From NCBI GenBank assembly GCA_025201765.1, contig MU623464.1:43911-107910 (forward strand): DNA of 64,000 nucleotides, written 5' to 3'. Shown here in pieces: positions 35,092-47,224 of the stretch (position 1 is its first letter; every line of letters starts with the position of its first letter). Made by a program: the position numbers and the translations under genes. The stretch is from Daldinia sp. FL1419. Its lineage: Eukaryota; Ascomycota; Sordariomycetes; Xylariales; Hypoxylaceae. The notes below the pieces were generated by a model. It was not told the DNA's origin. It ran no database searches and worked only from the letters and a program-made list of their open reading frames with translations.

Positions 35092-36066
35092 ATGCAGATC
35101 TTCGTCAAGACCCTCACTGGCAAGACCATCACTCTTGAGGTCGAGTCCTCGGACACTATTGACAATGTCAAGAGCAAGATCCAAGACAAGGAGGGTATTC
35201 CTCCTGACCAGCAGCGATTGATCTTTGCTGGAAAGCAGCTCGAGGATGGTCGCACTCTTTCCGACTACAACATTCAAAAGGAATCTACCCTCCACCTTGT
35301 CCTCCGTCTTCGTGGTGGCATGCAAATCTGTAAGCTATAATTGATTGAAGACGGAACCATTTGCAATGTGCTAACTATTAGGATAGTTGTCAAGACCCTT
35401 ACTGGCAAGACTATCACCCTCGAGGTCGAATCTTCCGACACCATCGACAATGTCAAGTCAAAGATTCAGGACAAGGAAGGTATCCCTCCCGACCAACAGC
35501 GATTGATTTTCGCTGGTAAGCAGCTTGAGGATGGCCGAACCTTATCCGACTACAACATTCAAAAGGAATCTACCCTCCACTTAGTCCTTCGTCTGCGTGG
35601 TGGTATGCAGATCTTCGTCAAGACCCTGACGGGCAAGACCATCACCCTTGAGGTTGAATCATCGGACACTATCGACAACGTTAAATCGAAGATTCAAGAC
35701 AAGGAGGGTATTCCTCCCGACCAGCAGCGACTCATCTTCGCTGGTAAGCAGTTGGAGGATGGCCGAACCCTCAGCGACTACAACATCCAGAAGGAGTCGA
35801 CTCTTCACCTTGTTCTCCGTCTACGTGGTGGTATGCAGATTTTCGTTAAGACATTGACGGGAAAGACGATCACTTTGGAAGTTGAGTCATCGGACACTAT
35901 CGACAACGTAAAGAGCAAGATTCAGGACAAGGAAGGCATCCCCCCTGACCAACAACGACTTATCTTTGCTGGTAAGCAGTTGGAGGATGGTCGCACTCTA
36001 AGCGACTACAACATCCAGAAGGAGTCCACGCTGCACTTGGTGCTACGTCTCCGTGGTGGACAGTAG
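35092..36066 (+). CDS. ubi4: Polyubiquitin, four head-to-tail ubiquitin units
   Basis: Precursor cleaved by deubiquitinases into four identical 76-residue ubiquitins used for protein tagging and stress response. Exons 35092-35329 and 35387-36066 give 305 aa: four units each starting [18 protein letters not shown] and ending LRLRGG, plus one extra C-terminal Gln that blocks the last unit until removed. The 57-nt intron interrupts the fourth codon of unit 2 (ATC T|TT), with GTAAGC donor, CTAAC branch and GATAG acceptor. Third positions differ among units although the proteins are identical, so the repeats are old and under purifying selection, not recently homogenised. Confidence 0.98.
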
Positions 36067-36692
36067 GCGCTTCATGATAGTGGAGTATGACGACATTTGC
36101 ACGATTTGGCGTTAGTGGGAGTGGCCCCGGACTAGGCCCTTAAGGCCTCGGTATCAATCAGCATACCATGATCACGAATGCATCATTAGGGTGATGCGAA
36201 ATATGAATATTTTAAATTCATCCACATTTTAAATTATTATTCCTATGATAAAGTAGTCGTGATAAAAGTGAGACCATATGTAAAATGTTTTTAGTTGATA
36301 GACCCTACCGTAGTAGAAGTTAATTCCGCGCGAGGGAAGCTAGCTACCTCGGGCGCGTTGGAGGGGTACACGGACGCATATGCATGCGTACTTACGTACT
36401 CACGTACTTGCGTACTTGCGTAAGGGCAAAGACGTCGGACGAATCCAAAGGAACCTTTGCGCTTTCTCATTTCAAAAATCTACAACTCAGCCATGATATT
36501 TCCAATCCAAAATTTTCTGCCTAATTTAATAATGGGCTTATATTTATACCGCGACCGACTACGGAAATTCCATAGTTTTATCATTTTGGCGAATCGCATC
36601 GCTGCTTTGCCACATGCGCTCGCTCAGCTTCGAATATTTGCATACGGATGATTTGCTCACTAAGTTTTGCGCATACTTTGAAATTATAGGCT
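36067..36692. other. Intergenic region between polyubiquitin and the RING protein
   Basis: 3' region of polyubiquitin and promoter of the next gene, both on the + strand. A CGTACTTGCGTACTTGCG repeat lies near 36388-36422. No coding sequence seen. Confidence 0.5.
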
Positions 36693-38907
36693 ATGCCATC
36701 ATACTATTACCATATAAAACTTGAGGTGTATCCTACGTCGAATCCAACGTCTAAGGCACTAGGGAAGGCATCGCAGTCCTATGACGGGTCGACCTGGTTA
36801 CCGAAAAAGACATCGAGCATCTTCGAAGACCTTCCGTCACATCCTCGAACCCAAACGGTAGCTCAAGCTCGCAGAGAGAAAATCTCAACATACATTTGGC
36901 AGCGGAATCAAGCATCAACTATTCAGGCGAAAACCAACCCGAGCGTTATCGACTGCGGGGCTCCTCGACCACCCGTATCCCAAAACGATCGGAATATCAT
37001 ACGAGTCGCTGAGAGGCAGCTCCGGCAACGAACGCTAAGCTTTCCACCGCCTCAGTCATATGTTGCTATAAACCCGCACACTGCAGTTAAGGATTGGCGA
37101 TTCGGGCAGCTTAGGATAGAGAGTATTGACGTGGATAACTACGAGGACCACAGTAATATGCAGGCGACGTCCGCAGCAGCGGCCGCCGTTGGCCCGTCTA
37201 TGGGAGGTGCAGGCAAAGCTACAAAAGCGAAATACGTCCCGCTGAACCCCCCTAAGAATACTGAGCTGGGTTGGGGAATTGTTCACCTCTACCGTGAAGA
37301 AGCAGAGAGCCCGGAGCTCGAGATATCTCCCGATCAGATCCCTGAAGCCGATGGAGAGCAGGACGGCGCGCAAATCGATTGTACTACGGTCTGTATTCCG
37401 GCAGTCCCAAGCTATCTGTCACCAAGCGACTTTTTGGGTTTCATGGGCGATAAATGGAGGGACGAGGTTAGCCATTATCGTATGGTCATGACGGGCCGAA
37501 TGAACAGATATCTCGTGCTCATGAAGTTCCGAGAGAGCAAGCAGGCGCAATTATTTAGGCGCGAGTTTGACGGCAGGGTATTCAACGATATCGAAGTAAG
37601 AGTAGCCTTAAGATCATAACATATGAGAGACTAACTTCACGAAGCCAGAGACATGCACCGTCGCCTTCATTAGGTCCGTCACGTTTGAAACACCGACACA
37701 TCCAAATGACACTTTTCCAGATCTCAGCCAAGATCCGTTTACACCATCTACTTCGGCTACATCTAATTCTCTTAAGCCCTTCCCGCCACCGACACCTAAT
37801 TTAATCGAATTACCTACCTGTCCTGTCTGTCTCGAACGTATGGACGATACTACGGGCCTACTAACAATTACTTGCCAACACGTATTCCATTGCTCTTGCC
37901 TTCAAAAATGGAAGGGCTCTGGCTGTCCGGTTTGCCGGCACACGAATCCGACGTTATCCTCATCGTCGTCATCGAATGCATACGACTCAGGACCTCATGA
38001 CCCTAATAATCCATACACGCAGCCTTTCGGTTCCCGCGTATCTAACCTCTGCTCGGTTTGTGACTCTCCGGACGACCTGTGGATATGTCTTATCTGCGGT
38101 AATGTGGGCTGTGGGCGGTACAAGGGCGGCCATGCGAAAGAGCATTGGAAAGAGACAGCTCACACTTTTTCTCTCGAGATAGAAACCCAACACGTCTGGG
38201 ATTATGCCGGTGATATGTGGGTGCATCGTTTGATTAGGGACAAGGGCGACGGTAAAGTTGTGGAACTACCTGGTCGTCAAGGAGGTCCTATGGGACCCTA
38301 CGAACACGAAAACCAAGACGTAGTGCCTCGTGCAAAGCTCGAGAGTATCGGTATGGAGTATACCCACCTTCTTAGTAGTCAGCTGGAAAGCCAACGCGTA
38401 TACTTTGAGGAAATGCTCTCGAAAGCTGCGGACAAGGCGACGAAAGCATCGGCAGCCGCGGAGACCGCCGCAGCCCAGGCGTCACGGGCGCTCAAAGAGC
38501 TTAAAGCGGTTCAAGAGGAACAACATCGCCTACGCACAGAGACGATCCCGGGCCTTGAAAGAGACCTAGAACGGGAACGGAATCGGGCGACTAAATCTAC
38601 AGATCTTGCTCGGGGGCTAGGTAAAAGTCTACAAGAAGAGAAGAAGGTTTCGGAAGGGCTAATGAAACGGATCGAACATATGAACAGGGAGCTCGAGAGC
38701 CTAGGAGAGCAGGTACAAGAGCTCAAGTTGGAGAATGCAGACTTGAAAGACCAAAACCATGATTTGAGCATGTTTATTTCAGGTCAAGAGAAACTCAAAG
38801 AATTGGAAGCTGAGGGTAAAGTTGAGGAGGGCGAGGTTCAAGAAGGCAGCGTTTCCGTACCCGAGGACAAAAGACGTCGGAAGGGGAAGGGGAAAAGTAA
38901 GACTTGA
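36693..38907 (+). CDS. etp1: BRAP2/Etp1-type RING and UBP zinc-finger protein
   Basis: Probable ubiquitin ligase or ubiquitin-binding adaptor of the BRCA1-associated protein 2 family; yeast Etp1 acts in ethanol tolerance. Exons 36693-37595 and 37645-38907 give 721 aa; the 49-nt intron joins FNDIE to PETCTVAFI. Domain order: N-terminal MPSYYYHIKLEVYPT; an RRM-like BRAP2 domain (IPAVPSYLSPSDFLGFMG, about residues 225-320); a RING-H2 finger from C360 (CPVCLER, CQHVFHCSCLQKW, CPVCR); a UBP-type finger (CSVCDSPDDLWICLICGNVG, then GGHAKEHWKETAH and HVWDYAGDMWVHRL); and a long coiled coil rich in Glu, Lys and Leu. It ends in a Lys/Arg/Gly tail. Length and order match the family. It is next to polyubiquitin, which may be coincidence. 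Confidence 0.95.
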
Positions 38908-39602
38908 TTTGCGTCCGTGGCATTAATCATACGACCTCTATTGGTACGACATGTCGAGGTTTAGAGTAGTCTAGCGGGTTGATTGCCTTTCTCTTCCGTT
39001 GACGCACGGATTCGAACGGCGGTCCTAGGTAGCGACCCGGTGGCACTGGAGTCCGGCGTAATATGTCAAATAATCCCCCCCATCCCGGGGTTGCTGAATG
39101 CTTAACGCGTCTATTGGAAAAAGAAATTTAAAAAATTAAAAATAAAAGAAAAATAAAAGAAAGAGAGAGAGAGTTTAATTGTCACCGACGCGTAAGACTG
39201 AGGATATTTCAGGTTATACAGGCGATTGTCTTGGTTGTATATCTATCTGTCTGCATAGCTCAAGATGCTCACATGCGCAATTACCTTACCTTACCTACCT
39301 AGGTAGGTACCCATTTAAGGTGACGATTACAAGATATGCGAGGTCGTTTTTAAGTTAGGTTAGCTATTTGATGAATGACCTGCATTCGTATCTGCCAACT
39401 TCCGCGATTACGTCTCTCCTTGCATGATTTTTATAGATATTATGGGCCTTTGTGCTTGATAGGTAGCACGATGGATGTAACCAGCTGCATTACCGGGACG
39501 GGTTGGTAAGCTACGACGACTTACTAAGACTTATTACATATACGTAATATCTCGGTAGGTGGATAGATTGCTATATTCTCTCTTATACGTCTCTTATAAC
39601 TC
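38908..39602. other. Intergenic region left of the hAT-like element
   Basis: 3' region of the RING gene with an A-rich stretch at 39118-39172 (including AG repeats) and CCTACCTAGGTAGGTAC at 39294-39310. A GTTCGAATCC string on the minus strand near 39013 resembles a tRNA B-box but has no tRNA fold around it. No gene seen. Confidence 0.45.
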
Positions 39603-39610
39603 GGTGAGAC

Positions 39611-40023
39611 TAGGCATGCCCATTATGCGCATAATAGATCTATTATGCGTTATTATGTATACTGCGCTCATTATGTACATAATACGATACGCATAATGTA
39701 ATTATTAGGTAATAATTTACCCTAAAAATTTTACCACTAAAAACACGTAATATTTTAAAATAATAAATTTAATAAAAAATCTTAAATACCTATTAGGGAG
39801 AATCTAATACAAATTGGGTTTAAAGTTATTAATTAAAACAATTTTTTATATTAATAAAATAAAATGTATATCCTATTACAATATTTCAATACTCCTTTTT
39901 GTACTAGTGCACCGGATAATCGGGGGGTATAGATCCGTTATGCGCATAATAGATCTATTATGCGTTATTATAAGTTATTATACGTTATTATACGCTAAGC
40001 GTATAATGAAATTCGCATCCCTA
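39611..40023. mobile_element. hAT-like MITE with perfect 8-bp target duplications
   Basis: GGTGAGAC flanks the element exactly on both sides (39603-39610 and 40024-40031). The ends are imperfect inverted repeats, TAGGCATGCCCATTATGCGC on the left and TAGGGATGCGAATTTCATTA read inward from the right. An 8-bp duplication and TAGGGATG-like ends are hallmarks of the hAT superfamily. Subterminal near-palindromes (GCGCATAATAGATCTATTAT) occur at about 39627-39655 and again at 39945-39965. The 413-bp A+T-rich interior has no transposase frame, so it is non-autonomous. Confidence 0.88.
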
Positions 40024-40031
40024 GGTGAGAC

Positions 40032-41066
40032 AACCGCAGGAATTAGAAGAATCGGTAGTAGGCGTAACTTATCCGTTCTGTTAGGAATTAGTCAACTATT
40101 TCGATCCAATGGTAGACGATTATCCAAGTCAAATGTAAGTCGACCTACCTACTATAGTTAGGTAGGTAACATAGACGAAGATATGCGAAGAATCAACGTT
40201 ATCGAGAATTATATACGAAAAAAGGGCAATTAGTACTTTCGACGACTTGTACACAGATACATTAAAGATATGGGGTTTTAATAGGATGCTCCACTTCAAT
40301 CTTTAGTATCCTTCACAAGCTAGAAACCTCGGACGAACGGCCACTAAACGTAACTCTCTACCCCTCGGCCCCTCCTCCAGAATGTGGCGCCGAAAGTCTG
40401 ACATTCTGCCAAGGTTCCAGTTGCTTCCAGGTGCAGGGCGCAGGGTGCGTAGGCAGCTGGCAGGCAGGGCACCATGCACCTGTGGCTGCATTTTCATGCG
40501 CGAGTCTACATTTTGGCTTGTGATTGATGAGTTTTTTTTTTTGTTTTTTTTGTTTTTTTTTTCCTATTCATTTATTATTAAACCCGCCCAAGAAGAGATC
40601 TACATTCCGTTTTCTTATCACACCATCATCCTTCATCAAGAATGACGCTCTCGATCGTTGGTGTTTTTTAGAGCCATTGATAACTTATCATTCCCTTTTT
40701 ATCTTATTCTTTTCTTGTTTAGTTTAATACGAGTTAAGAGCTTGTTGTCCGGAGACTTGACTTTCTTAACTAATAGTTTAAGCCCGGACCTTCAAATCTG
40801 GCTTTTAATACCTAATCCATTCTTTTTTTTTTTTCGAAAACATCCACTCAGCTCTTAACAACGTGACCGTTTCTGAGCCCACCCGAGTCCGCGCGCAACT
40901 CCCCGGAAACCCTACTCACAGTCGGTACTTGACCGAATAATCCGCCGTTCCCGTCGTCGCCACTAACTTCAATAATCCGTATATGGGCTACACACTATTG
41001 CGATAATATATATCCAATTTATTTCCCTCTATCGTATCCGACAACCTTCGATTGCTAGTCGCGACC
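40032..41066. other. Upstream region of the acyltransferase
   Basis: No gene seen. It holds T-rich runs at 40531-40562 and 40820-40833, a CCTACCTACTATAGTTAGGTAGGTA hairpin region near 40142-40166, and C-rich sequence just before the start codon at 41067. Likely promoter and leader. Confidence 0.45.
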
Positions 41067-43307
41067 ATGGCCGACGGCAAGCCCGCCGAAGAGGCACGGC
41101 CCTCCGCCGTTGCAAAACCAAAACCTACTAAAGAACTATACCCCATGTCGGACTGGAAATACGATGCTTTCCTACACACGTTTTCCGTTCTCGTAGACCT
41201 ATTCTTCCGAGAAGTACACCCACGAGGCGCATGGCGAATCCCAAGAACCGGTCCTATCTTATTCGTCGCCGCGCCGCACGCGAACCAATTCGTCGATGGC
41301 CTGGTTCTCCAACGGACGCTGAAAAACGAAGCCCAGCGGCGCGTGGGCCTTCTCATCGCTGAGAAATCCGTGCACGGCTTCATTGGATGGGGATCTCGTC
41401 AAACTGGGTCCGTACCCGTCGGCCGAGCACAGGATAAAGCGAAACCCGCTTCAGGTGTAATTTATCTCCCCGACCCCATCAACGACCCGACCTTGGTCCG
41501 AGGCGTGGGCACGGACTTCGAAAAAGAAGCCGAGGTTGGCGGCATGCTCTTCCTGCCCTCGGTGAAGGGTCAGTCGGGAAGCTCGGTCGACATCTCTAAG
41601 ATTATTGGGCCCGAGGAAATTCGGATTAAGAGGCCGTTCAAGGGAAAGGTTTCCCTGTACCAGCTGACTGGCCGGGACGATATCGACGAGAAGGGAAACT
41701 TTACTAACAAGGAATTGAGAGGTCCGAAAGATGGATATGAGGGGACCAAATTCAAGTTAGCCCCCCATATTGACCAGACGGAAGTTTATAAGGCGGTTTT
41801 CCACCGTCTGAGGTCGGGTGGCTGTATTGGAATTTTCCCCGAGGGAGGTAGCCATGATAGGACGGAATTATTGCCTCTCAAGGCCGGTGTCGCCATCATG
41901 GCTTTAGGTACCCTGGCTGAAGATCCCGATTGTGGATTGCAGATTGTTCCCGTGGGCATGAACTACTTCCACGCGCACAAGTTCCGATCACGGGCCGTTG
42001 TTGAATTTGGAGCCCCCTTCCAAATCCCAAGAGACCTGGTTGAAAAGTACAAGAACAATGAAAGGAGAGATGCAATTGGTCAAACCCTCGATATGGTGCA
42101 CCAAGCTTTGAGCGCTGTTACGGTATCGGCTCCGGATTACGATACCCTAATGTGTATTCAAGCAGCCCGGCGATTATACAACACCGGGAAGAAATTACCC
42201 CTACCCATGGTGGTGGAACTGAACAGGAGGCTAGCTGTTGGATTTTCCAAGTACAAGGATGACCCACGCATCATCGATCTGATGAATAACGTCAAGGATT
42301 ACAACAAACAGCTCCGCTATCTCAACATCAAGGACCACCAAGTGGCCTATGCCAAGATGACACTTCCGACAGTTATTGTCACCCTTCTATACCGGATTAC
42401 CAAGCTCTTGGTCCTTTCTATCGGTGTGATCCCCGGTCTCGTCCTCTTCGCCCCGGTATTCGCTGCATCTAAGATCATTAGCCACAAGAAGGCCAAGGAA
42501 GCGCTGGCGGCTTCATCAGTCAAGATTCAAGGCAAAGATGTCATGGCTACATGGAAACTTCTTGTGGCCATGGCTTTTGCCCCCGTGCTGTACAACCTAT
42601 ACTCTGTTTTGCTTTCGTTCAAGGTATACCAAGACCATCTCTGGGGCTACGTACCGGAGTGGGTTCCCTTCTGGCTAGTTTTTATCGCGGGTTGGATCGT
42701 CTTTCCGGCTATCACATTCGCTGCATTGCGGTTCGGTGAGGTTGGTATGGACATATTTAAATCGCTCAGGCCCCTCGTTCTATGCATCAGCCCGACTTCT
42801 AGTTACAGCATTCATAAGCTTCGAGAGCGAAGAGCAGAGCTGTCTGAAAAGGTAGTCCAGGTTATCAACGACCTCGGCCCTGATATGTATGAGGACTTTG
42901 AGCACACGCGTCTGGTCGCAGACCCGTCACGTGAGGGTGCACTTTCTGTTAAAGAAGCCAGCATTCCGGACAGGACCGAACCGACGCCACCGGACTCTCC
43001 CCACCTATCGAGGAAGAACACCACGCGGTCCAGTCAAGCCATCCCAAGAAACGAGTCTTTCAGCAACATTGGTGCCATTGGTATGTTCGCTACGCGCCCG
43101 CCTTCACGTTCTAGGAGCCGCAGCAGCAGTAGCGGAGGTGGCTTTGGATCTGGTGGGTTCCCGGTGTCGGGATTCACGGCGTTAGATACCAACGAAGGAT
43201 TCAATGAGGCGAGCAATAAGATTAGGGCGGCGATGAGGCAAAGGGGACAGCTCCGGCGAAGGAAGAGTGGGCTCTCGTCGGATGGGGACGCGAGCGAGGG
43301 CGCGTGA
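41067..43307 (+). CDS. sct1: Glycerol-3-phosphate / DHAP acyltransferase (Sct1/Gpt2 type)
   Basis: ER membrane enzyme that adds the first acyl chain to glycerol-3-phosphate (or dihydroxyacetone phosphate), starting phospholipid and triacylglycerol synthesis. Single exon, 746 aa, near the usual fungal length. Acyltransferase block I is APHANQFVDG (His71, Asp77); block III is GIFPEGGSHDRTELLPLKAG; VPVGMNYFHAHKFRSRAVVE is the fourth block. A spacer of about 100 residues between blocks I and III is typical of the yeast enzymes. Hydrophobic membrane segments lie at about residues 434-468, 491-517 and 531-554. The C-terminal 170 residues are Ser/Arg/Pro-rich with many possible phosphorylation sites (SRSRSSSSGGGFGSGGF). 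The start at 41067 follows a GCGACC context; no earlier in-frame ATG exists nearby. Confidence 0.95.
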   Translation: MADGKPAEEARPSAVAKPKPTKELYPMSDWKYDAFLHTFSVLVDLFFREVHPRGAWRIPRTGPILFVAAPHANQFVDGLVLQRTLKNEAQRRVGLLIAEKSVHGFIGWGSRQTGSVPVGRAQDKAKPASGVIYLPDPINDPTLVRGVGTDFEKEAEVGGMLFLPSVKGQSGSSVDISKIIGPEEIRIKRPFKGKVSLYQLTGRDDIDEKGNFTNKELRGPKDGYEGTKFKLAPHIDQTEVYKAVFHRLRSGGCIGIFPEGGSHDRTELLPLKAGVAIMALGTLAEDPDCGLQIVPVGMNYFHAHKFRSRAVVEFGAPFQIPRDLVEKYKNNERRDAIGQTLDMVHQALSAVTVSAPDYDTLMCIQAARRLYNTGKKLPLPMVVELNRRLAVGFSKYKDDPRIIDLMNNVKDYNKQLRYLNIKDHQVAYAKMTLPTVIVTLLYRITKLLVLSIGVIPGLVLFAPVFAASKIISHKKAKEALAASSVKIQGKDVMATWKLLVAMAFAPVLYNLYSVLLSFKVYQDHLWGYVPEWVPFWLVFIAGWIVFPAITFAALRFGEVGMDIFKSLRPLVLCISPTSSYSIHKLRERRAELSEKVVQVINDLGPDMYEDFEHTRLVADPSREGALSVKEASIPDRTEPTPPDSPHLSRKNTTRSSQAIPRNESFSNIGAIGMFATRPPSRSRSRSSSSGGGFGSGGFPVSGFTALDTNEGFNEASNKIRAAMRQRGQLRRRKSGLSSDGDASEGA

Positions 43308-45131
43308 GGGCGCCAGCGCAAGGCTAATGAAGCTCTTTTGTTTCGGTCGCGGTTCTTTTCTTGTTTGTGTACCTAAGATAGGGACTGGATTAAGCTGTAC
43401 TGTAGTGGTCTGGTCTGGGCTAGGAGGTGAACGCTGTAATATGGCAGGTTTCTGAGCTACTAAGTTTTTGAGAGAAAAAGGGGGGGGGAGGCTGTGTGTG
43501 TGTAGGGAAAACGGACAAGATAGAAAGACGGAGAAGCCGGACTGAGGAGTAATGTATACCCGAGCGTACAGTACGTTGGTGGACAGGTAGACTGTCGTTG
43601 TCTATACGGCTACCGTTCGATCACGAGAATAGCGAGAGGATGTAATAGCATTGCAATCTTGACTTGACTGTGTTTTTGTATGTGATGCTAGGTTACGATT
43701 TATGAATTAGACTATATCCTGAAGAGAGAAGCATAGAGTAAGTTTACTAAATAGCAACTCGGAACCGGAGATATATGCACTTTGTGAAACCTATTCTCTA
43801 CCATTCAAGTCGATCGTGTTTATGACTCCGGGGAAACATCTTTACAGCTTACCTACCTTAGTTACATAGAACATCCAACATTTAGGCCAACACGAACTAT
43901 TTTACCGAGTCTTGTTAATAGTACGTAGTTAGATGCTGAATAAGGGAAACCCAAGCACGACCAATCGAGGGAACTCTTGGCAGGGGGGTCGGAACCACTT
44001 GAAGCGTCGGGAGGGTTACATACCTGGCTAGGTACGCATGCGACGTGCTTACGAGTTCATCGCTGGGGAGGAGATGGGTCGATCATCCCTTTTTGTTCGA
44101 ATTTGGCGGGAGAGGGTTACTTGGCAGCCTTACCGGTATTCAGGGGGGCGGGGCGGATTTAAGGGGAGATAGATGAGCCTATTACGGTAACTAGAGCGGT
44201 GCGTGGTTGTTATGCCGGGGAGATGCCGTTGCTGTCTTTCTTTTTTTCTTTTTTCTTCTTTTTTTCTTTTGTTTTATCGTGGGATGGGAAAGGTGTTGGT
44301 AATTAATAATTAAACCGGCGGATGTGTTTACTTGATTACCTACCTAGGTACCTAGTTATAGACAGTATAACTAGCGCATGTAGGTAGTATATAATAGGTG
44401 CAGTTTAGTATAAATTGGCGGTGGAAGAGAAGGAGGAACACGCGGCAGCTCGGAGACCGAAGACTTTACTCCGAAGGACATGCCCTCTTTTGTCCGAGTT
44501 GGATATCCCGACCGAGAAGATAAGTATTAATAGGATGCCCTGACTAGGGGTCTCGAATAGAAACTTTTTTATTTCGAGTTTGTCATCCCCAAGATTTCCC
44601 GTCCTCCCATTTCTTTTTTTTTCTTTTTTTCTTCTCTTGAGTTTCTCTTGAGTTTACGAGACAAGGGAAATAGGGTGAAGTGGTTTAGAATTCACTTTCG
44701 CTTACATACTTGTACCTCGGAGATATCGCTCTCGGATTTGCAGACATACTTCGTACTTTGGCGAAAAGTTGTGTCCAGTTGGTATTTACAAAACAGTCGT
44801 TAACATAGAAAGTGGTGATCAGGAGAAACCTCTTCAGTCACTAACCTAGGTTAGAAAAGTTGACTAAGTTAGGCAAGTATTACGATTTTTGTGCTTCATC
44901 TTACGCCACAAGAAACTCGTGCAGTAGCTACGAACCCCCCCTGCTTCCACTTAGGCATAAGCCCCCCCCACATGGCAATTTTCCCGGTAACTCAGCTCGC
45001 AGCGCTAATACTAATCTTTAGATCAGATAAGATATTGGCGTCTTTACACCTGCCCCACTATAGCTTCTTCGTCTTTTCTCTTTGACCAATTGTCAGCCTA
45101 ACTATCCTAGAGAGAGAAAGAAAGGGTGAAG
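43308..45131. other. Intergenic region, no gene seen
   Basis: 3' region of the acyltransferase with a G-rich run at 43481-43489 and GT repeats, then sequence with CTTTTTTTC tracts at 44235-44275 and 44610-44640, and ACCTACCTAGGTACCTAG at 44338-44355. A short C/T-rich leader precedes the start at 45132. Confidence 0.45.
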
Positions 45132-46252
45132 ATGGCGGCGGGTCTGCTCTCGTTGATCGGTGGCGCCCGGAGGGCCATTACGGGGAGTGCGCGCGCCGCG
45201 GAGCTGTTCCCCCAGACACGGCCGGATGTCGACGGCGATGCGTGTAAGCACGATTGCGATAGCTGCACCGTTAAGTACCCGCGGAACTTCAAAGTCGAGG
45301 AGTCGCACCCGCTCTATGGTAACATAAAGCCTTGGAGCACGCATGTCATTGTTGCCACGAGCAAGTCGGATTGGAAGAGGGACGTGGAGGACGAGAAGGG
45401 TAGTGTTATGGAGGCGTTTGGTCATGCCAGCAAGCCTAGCAATGGGGTAAGTTTTGTTCCTTTCTCTTTCTCTGCTTTTCGTATATATCTTGGAACATGC
45501 TAATGCAATCGCAGCGCCTTATGCTCTCCGCTTCCAACATGCCCACACCGTCGCACCAAGCCGACTACTCGCAACCCACATCCATATTAGTTCTCCCTGC
45601 CTTCACAATCATCGACAACGTGACACCCCCCGCTGTCCCCTCTCTCATCAACAAATATATATCTCGCGCGCCCACAACTTCAGATCCCCTAGATCCAGTC
45701 ACGCTCCCCAAAACCATTTCATCTTCCCATTCCGCAGTCGGCGACATGTGCGCACGCCCCTGCCCCCATCGCGTAGTAGTCCTCTTATGCTCGCACCGCA
45801 CGCGCGACGCCCGTTGCGGCCAAAGCGCACCGCTCATCAAGAAGGAACTTGAGCGACACCTGCGCCCGCTAGGCTTAGATCGCGATCTGGACGACGAAAG
45901 ACCCGGTGGTGTGGGCATATATTTTATCAATCACGTCGGCGGGCACAAGTACTCGGCCAACGTCCTAATCTACCGACGGCCGGACGCTTTCGGCCTGGAC
46001 AAGGTCGAGCGGGGAAAGCTACCCCCGGGGCAAGAGCCGTCGGTCAAGGTTGTCAAGCCGGTACCTGCGGAAGACGGGGAAGAGCAAGAGGAACCGGATG
46101 TAGGTGCTGGCCAGTGCATCTGGCTGGCGCGAGTGCGCCCCGAGGACTGCGAGAATTTGGTTCGGTATACGATTCTACAGGGCAAGGTGGTGAAGAGCGA
46201 TAAGCAGTTACGAGGAGGATTTGACCGGAGTACGGGGATGATGAGCTGGTAG
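45132..46252 (+). CDS. Apd1/Aim32-type thioredoxin-like [2Fe-2S] protein (sucrase/ferredoxin-like)
   Basis: Member of the fungal sucrase/ferredoxin-like family; yeast Apd1 and Aim32 bind a [2Fe-2S] cluster with Cys and His ligands and act in redox homeostasis. Exons 45132-45446 and 45515-46252 give 350 aa; the 68-nt intron has GTAAGT, TGCTAAT and CGCAG signals and keeps phase 0. N-terminal CKHDCDSC is followed by the thioredoxin-like domain. The cluster-binding region is visible as CSHRTRDARCGQSAP and, about 60 residues later, HVGGHKYSANVLIY (His-x3-His). WLARVRPEDCENLV and GGFDRSTGMMSW end the protein. A Ser/Thr/Pro-rich insertion lies in the middle. A possible mitochondrial presequence (MAAGLLSLIGGARRAITGSA) favours an Aim32-like location; this is inferred. 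Confidence 0.88.
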
Positions 46253-47224
46253 ATGCTCTAGAGGGGGGGTTTTCTAGACTGAATGCGAATTCGGCAAGGT
46301 TTCGAGAGTAGAAACCGGGGAGTTCGCATACCCATTAGTGAGCATCGTCAAAGCGTAGACGTTGTAACTCATAGTGGGCTGGCGCAGCGCGTTCTTTTTA
46401 CACGCGATTACGGGTTATAGAGCTTGGGGGTAATTACATAATGATACGTGGTGACGAACATGCATGAATTTGCCATCGTTGTTCATGTATGGTGCATTAA
46501 TGTGATAGGTACACATTAGCTTATGCTCACTCATGTAATGATGTATAAATTTCATTCAATAGGTACATAGGTACCTTACTTAGGTATTCAATATGAGTAT
46601 AAGCCGGTATAAGCTACCTAACCTAGCTTAATCAAACGAGCGCTTCCCATCTATTCTTCCAATACAGATCCGCAGATAGCTTGATCATACAACTTATCTC
46701 GCAACCTGCACCTTATTTCGATGGTTCATTCTCCGCTTCGTTTATAGCTCGACGGACGTCTTCACCCAAAGCCTTCTAAAATGTTCGTCAAATCTAAACA
46801 ACCGTATATTAATTGAGAGCTACTCCTACTGAAATGCAAATACATAGGAGAGGCTTTTGAGAACTCAGGGAGTTCTAGTCCAACTGTTTAGGTTAAATTC
46901 TTGGGGTTTTAATATGACATACACTAGGTATCATTGCGCCACCTCGGGGGCGATAAACTCATATAACGTTTACACCACCGAGGCTATCTTCCATACATTG
47001 ATATCGCTGCTTGTGTCTCGTCGCACACAAGCTAGGTAGACCTGACGGAATCTCATATTATCCGTATTCCAGACAGAGTGCTTATCCAACCCCGTCTATC
47101 CCAAACGAAAAAAGGGGAAGAAAAACTTATCATATCAGAACTATCCTAATTCTGGTGATAAAAATAAGCTGGGTCGTACTTCCTGACAGGGAATGCGTTA
47201 CCTCTTCTGACCTGTACGTTCTCC
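46253..47224. other. Intergenic region, no gene seen
   Basis: 3' region of the preceding gene, then sequence with ACATAGGTACC and AGCTACCTAACCTAGC strings near 46562-46630. Short open frames at 46857-47292 have no recognisable content. Confidence 0.45.

Noticed and set aside
38995..39075. Possible tRNA (GTTCGAATCC on the minus strand)
   Set aside because: The T-arm does not pair and no D-arm or anticodon arm of proper spacing is present.
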